Positions 28,973 to 31,813 of a DNA stretch of 31,813 bases are shown in pieces. The notes under the pieces are model-generated. The model made no database searches. It worked only from the letters and a program-made list of their open reading frames with translations, and was not told where the DNA came from. Every line of letters starts with the position of its first letter. Within the stretch, counting starts at the first letter, position 1. This DNA is from a virus, in IMG/VR virus record IMGVR_UViG_3300020183_000298, positions 1-31,813 of that record; one strand, 5' to 3'. Made by a program: the position numbers and the translations under genes.

Positions 28973-30369
28973 TGGCTTTAAATCCTTTCTTTTTACAAGG
29001 TTCTCCAGGAGAACAAAGACTAATACAAGAATTAATAAATGAACAACTCAAAATTTATGGAGTTGAGGTTTATTATATTCCAAGAAAATTTGTAAGAAGA
29101 GAAACAATTATTGAAGAAATATCAGCATCAAAATTTGATGATAATTTTGGTATAGAGGCATATGTAAGTAATTATGAAGGATATGCAGGATCTGGGGATA
29201 TTCTCACAAAATTTGGAATGAGTTTGCGAGATGAATTAAGTCTTATAATTTCAAAAGAAAGATTTGAAGATTTTATAAGTCCTTTCTTAGAACCTTTACC
29301 TGACTCTGAAATTGGAGTATCATCTAGACCAAAAGAGGGTGACTTAATTTATTTTCCTTTAGGCAAAAGATTATTTGAAGTTAAATTTGTTGAACACGAA
29401 AAACCTTTTTACCAACTTGGAAAGACCTACGTCTACGAACTGCAATGTGAATTATTTGAATATGAGGATGAAATGGGTGGATGGAATAATACTAATACAA
29501 CTACGGAAGAAATTGATTCTCTATTAGAGGATCGAGGGTATATAACATCGCTTCAATTATTTTCCGTTGGATCTCAAGCAACAGGAACAGCCACAACATC
29601 TACTGGGTACGTAAGAAGAGTCATATTAACCAATGATGGGTCTGGATATACTTCTGTCCCAACTGTTTCAATTTCAACTGCACCATCTGGAGGAAAAAAT
29701 GCAACAGCAGTTGCTATTACAACTAGTATAAATGGTGTTTATTCGGTAAAAGAAATTTTACTATCCTGCACCGGTGCAGGATACACAAGTGTTCCTACTA
29801 TTACGATAACTGGTGGTGGAGGAGTTGGTGCTGCTGCAACATGTGATTTTGTAACTTCATATGTTGGAATTACATCAATTCAAATTACCAACGTTGGTAG
29901 TGGATATCCTACTATTCCAGCAGCAACATTTAGTTCACCACAGTTGGGAATTGGTATAACAGCTACAGGTGTTGTTGCTATAAGTACAACTGGAACAGTA
30001 ACACGAGTTTTAATTTCTGATGCAGGAATTGGTTACACTCAAACACCAACAGTAACAATTGCGCCACCGCCAATTATCACAGGGATAGGAACATTTACTT
30101 TTAATGAAATAGTTACTGGATCTGAGTCTGGAGCTCAAGCTAGAGTAAAATCATGGGATAGTGATACAAATATTCTTAAAGTTGGTACAACTAATGGAGA
30201 TTTTATCGCTGGTGATATTGTAGTTGGATCAGATTCTTCCGCTTCATATAGTGTATTTTATATTAGTAGTGCAAAATTTACTGATAAATATGAACAGAAT
30301 GATGAAATTGAAGAAGAAGCGGATCTTATTGTCGATTTCTCAGAATCAAATCCTTTTGGTAACTATTAA
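28972..30369 (+). CDS. 14: Neck protein gp14 with a large repeat insertion
   Basis: A 465-residue protein, where T4 gp14 has 256. It works with gp13 at the neck, between portal and tail. Residues 1 to about 190 are family-like: NEQLKIYGVEVYYIPRKFV, GDILTKFGMSLRDELSLIIS, and the RPKEGDLIYFPLGKRLFEVK / YVYELQCELFEYEDE stretch. The end, NDEIEEEADLIVDFSESNPF, is also what I expect for gp14. Between them lie about 240 extra residues: four 'GxGYTSxPTxxI' repeats (starting near 213, 262, 303 and 346) and a GIGTFTFNEIVTG / SGAQARVKSWDSDTNILKVG segment. This insertion is of the type seen in gp8 and the giant proteins and probably decorates the outside of the neck. The first ATG overlaps the gp13 stop. 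Confidence 0.9.
   Translation: MALNPFFLQGSPGEQRLIQELINEQLKIYGVEVYYIPRKFVRRETIIEEISASKFDDNFGIEAYVSNYEGYAGSGDILTKFGMSLRDELSLIISKERFEDFISPFLEPLPDSEIGVSSRPKEGDLIYFPLGKRLFEVKFVEHEKPFYQLGKTYVYELQCELFEYEDEMGGWNNTNTTTEEIDSLLEDRGYITSLQLFSVGSQATGTATTSTGYVRRVILTNDGSGYTSVPTVSISTAPSGGKNATAVAITTSINGVYSVKEILLSCTGAGYTSVPTITITGGGGVGAAATCDFVTSYVGITSIQITNVGSGYPTIPAATFSSPQLGIGITATGVVAISTTGTVTRVLISDAGIGYTQTPTVTIAPPPIITGIGTFTFNEIVTGSESGAQARVKSWDSDTNILKVGTTNGDFIAGDIVVGSDSSASYSVFYISSAKFTDKYEQNDEIEEEADLIVDFSESNPFGNY
29608..30072 (+). repeat. Four protein repeats inside gp14
   Basis: Four units begin near 29608, 29755, 29878 and 30007. Key peptides are LTNDGSGYTSVPTVSIS, LSCTGAGYTSVPTITITG, ITNVGSGYPTIPAATFSS and ISDAGIGYTQTPTVTIAP. 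Spacing is about 41-49 residues. The DNA is diverged, so these are old protein-level repeats, not recent DNA duplications. Confidence 0.85.
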
Positions 30370-31166
30370 TGCTAGGAACTTATTACTATCACCAAATCAT
30401 AAGAAAAACAATTATTTCTTTTGGAACAGTCTTTAATCAAATTTTTATTAAACATAAAGATGGTGATGGTGACATTTATAATGAATTAAGAGTTCCTCTT
30501 GCATATGGACCTTCTCAAAAATTTTTAGCACGTATTGATCAGCAGGCAGATTTAAATAAACCAATTCAAATAACTCTACCAAGAATGTCTTTTGAAATGA
30601 CTTCAATTCGTTATGATCCTAGTAGAAAAACTGGAGTAACTCAAACATTTAAGGCGTCTGATGGAACTAACTTAAAAAAAGTTTTTATGCCAGTTCCTTA
30701 TGATATTGGATTTGAACTAAACATATTATCAAAATTAAATGATGATGCCCTACAAATTGTCGAGCAAATTTTACCATATTTTCAACCATCATTTACTTTA
30801 TCGGTTGATTTAGTGGATTCAATTGGTGAAAAAAGAGATATTCCACTAGTATTGGAAAATATATCCTTTCAAGATGATTATGAGGGAGATTTTTCAACAA
30901 GAAGAGCATTAATTTACACTTTAAATTTCACAGCCAAAACTTACTTGTTTGGTCCTGTTTCTGATACTACTGATGGTCTTATCCGCAAAGTTCAAGTTGA
31001 TTACCACTCTTCTACAAATACCAATACGGCTAAAAGAGAAATGAGATATACTGTGGTTCCAGATCCAATTAATGCTGGTCCGGACGATGATTTTGGATTT
31101 AGTGAGACGTTAGAATTTTTCCAAGACTCTAAAACTTACAGCCCAACTCAACAGTTAGATATTTAA
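30369..31166 (+). CDS. 15: Tail terminator / sheath stabiliser gp15
   Basis: A 265-residue protein (T4 gp15 is 272). Its hexamer caps the finished tube and sheath and joins the tail to the neck. Recognisable stretches are the N-terminal TYYYHQIIRKTIISFGTVFN, VPLAYGPSQKFLARI, ITLPRMSFEMTSIRYDPSRK, VPYDIGFELNILSKLNDDA and IVEQILPYFQPSFTLSVD, all typical of T4-type gp15. The ATG at 30369 overlaps the gp14 TAA. The protein is complete with no odd insertions, which contrasts with gp14. Confidence 0.93.
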   Translation: MLGTYYYHQIIRKTIISFGTVFNQIFIKHKDGDGDIYNELRVPLAYGPSQKFLARIDQQADLNKPIQITLPRMSFEMTSIRYDPSRKTGVTQTFKASDGTNLKKVFMPVPYDIGFELNILSKLNDDALQIVEQILPYFQPSFTLSVDLVDSIGEKRDIPLVLENISFQDDYEGDFSTRRALIYTLNFTAKTYLFGPVSDTTDGLIRKVQVDYHSSTNTNTAKREMRYTVVPDPINAGPDDDFGFSETLEFFQDSKTYSPTQQLDI

Positions 31167-31168
31167 TT

Positions 31169-31591
31169 ATGCATAATAAATTTGATGGTATAGACAAAGC
31201 ACTCAATGTTGAGAGTGCGATTATTAATACGAATGAAATTCCATTATCAATAGATATAAAATCTAAAAAAAGTGAAGATATAAAAAAAGATTATGAATAT
31301 ACACGTGCTAACTTATATTCTTTAATTGAAAAAGGCCAAGAGGCAATTAACGGCATAATGGAAATTGCTGGAGAAGGAGGTAGTCCGAGGGCATACGAAG
31401 TTGCAGGACAACTAATTAAAAGTGTTGCTGATACAACCGACAAACTTATAGATTTGCAAAAAAAATTAAAAGAAGTAGAAGAAAATTCGCCTCAAACAAC
31501 AAACAATGTTACTAACAACGCTTTGTTTGTTGGATCAACAGCAGAACTATCAAAGTTACTTAAACAAGGTTTCCTAAATAATAAAGAGTAA
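31169..31591 (+). CDS. 16: Small terminase subunit gp16
   Basis: A 140-residue protein (T4 gp16 is 164) that recognises viral DNA and stimulates the large terminase gp17. An acidic N-terminal segment is followed by a long helix, DIKKDYEYTRANLYSLIEKG, then QEAINGIMEIAGEGGSPRAY and EVAGQLIKSVADTTDKLIDL, which form the central antiparallel coiled coil used for ring assembly. The C-terminus has the short NNVTNNALFVGSTAELSKLL stretch common to T4-type small terminases. It lies two bases after gp15. The large terminase should follow just outside the window. Confidence 0.9.
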   Translation: MHNKFDGIDKALNVESAIINTNEIPLSIDIKSKKSEDIKKDYEYTRANLYSLIEKGQEAINGIMEIAGEGGSPRAYEVAGQLIKSVADTTDKLIDLQKKLKEVEENSPQTTNNVTNNALFVGSTAELSKLLKQGFLNNKE

Positions 31592-31602
31592 TATATAGTT
31601 TA

Positions 31603-31813
31603 ATGATCTGGTCTAAGAAATATAAAAGATCAATAAACTGTGATAATCCAAGTGGATTTTCTCAGAAAGCTCATTGTGCTGCTCGCAAAAAAAGAGCAAA
31701 GGGTGAAGAAACAAAATCAAAGTCACCTTTCAGTGAAATGAACGATCCTCGCATTCCAAAAAAACCAGGACAACCAGATAAGTCTGATAAACACTCCGAT
31801 CTCTATACAGATG
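31603..31813 (+). CDS. Small Cys/His-containing basic protein, cut by window end
   Basis: The ATG at 31603 opens a frame that stays open to the window end (70 codons visible). It starts MIWSKKYKRSINCDNPSGFS and continues QKAHCAARKKRAKG, then a Lys-, Ser- and Pro-rich disordered stretch with DKSDKHSDLYTD at the edge. The 'C-x-NPxGFSxxAHCxxRKKR' motif recurs in short phage proteins and at the ends of some larger ones, as I remember. Two Cys and one His could bind a metal, but one more ligand would be needed. Position between small and large terminase genes suggests a link with packaging or a small DNA-binding protein. It might also be the N-terminal part of a longer gene. Confidence 0.65.
   Translation, partial: MIWSKKYKRSINCDNPSGFSQKAHCAARKKRAKGEETKSKSPFSEMNDPRIPKKPGQPDKSDKHSDLYTD

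Noticed and set aside
28972-30369. Repeats in gp14 and the giant gene as a CRISPR or DNA satellite
   Set aside because: The similarity is at the protein level with diverged codons and no constant-length spacers; they are coding repeats.

Overview
The window looks like the tail-assembly and packaging region of a T4-like cyanophage (a myovirus of marine-type Synechococcus or Prochlorococcus). This rests on a T4-type gene order on the + strand (gp25, gp6, gp7-like giant, gp8, ... gp13, gp14, gp15, gp16), a cyanophage-type speD auxiliary gene, DUF4815-type and YHYH-containing giant virion proteins, TATAAATA late promoters, and several very short ORFs of kinds I remember from cyanomyoviruses. All convincing genes are on the + strand. 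No tRNA, CRISPR, IS element, intron or intein was seen.

Layout. 1-242 is a GC-rich segment (164 of the first 240 bases are G or C) with the 3' end of a high-GC ORF. It meets the AT-rich phage DNA abruptly near 240. 339-3469 is an accessory block: a MazE/AbrB-like small protein, a sigma70-type promoter, a GT-A glycosyltransferase, three tiny ORFs (one apparently frameshifted at an A-run), a SET-domain protein, a TTG-started conserved unknown, S-adenosylmethionine decarboxylase (speD), and a small acidic unknown preceded by a hairpin. Many junctions overlap by 1-4 bases (TAATG, TGATG, ATGA), so translation is probably coupled.

3471-17749 is the baseplate-wedge operon: a late-promoter-like site, gp25, gp6 and an uninterrupted 3976-residue gp7-position protein carrying a YHYH-like domain and many beta-type repeats. 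An exact TATAAATA (17752-17759) then precedes gp8 and a 2380-residue DUF4815-type protein, followed by two small ORFs. A second exact TATAAATA (26858-26865) precedes a small beta protein, a fibre or whisker-like protein, neck proteins gp13 and gp14, tail terminator/sheath stabiliser gp15, small terminase gp16, and a C-x-NPxGFSxxAHC small protein cut by the window end.

How it fits together: gp25, gp6, the giant protein and gp8 would form baseplate wedges. The DUF4815 and fibre-like proteins occupy the place of T4 genes 9-12 and wac. gp13, gp14 and gp15 close the head-tail joint, and gp16 starts DNA packaging. The accessory block ahead of them probably alters host or virion surfaces (glycosyltransferase), proteins (SET) and polyamine metabolism (SpeD). 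The most noteworthy points are the compositional junction, the small basic ORFs coupled to a SET methyltransferase, and repeat modules shared among four virion proteins, including an insertion into neck protein gp14.
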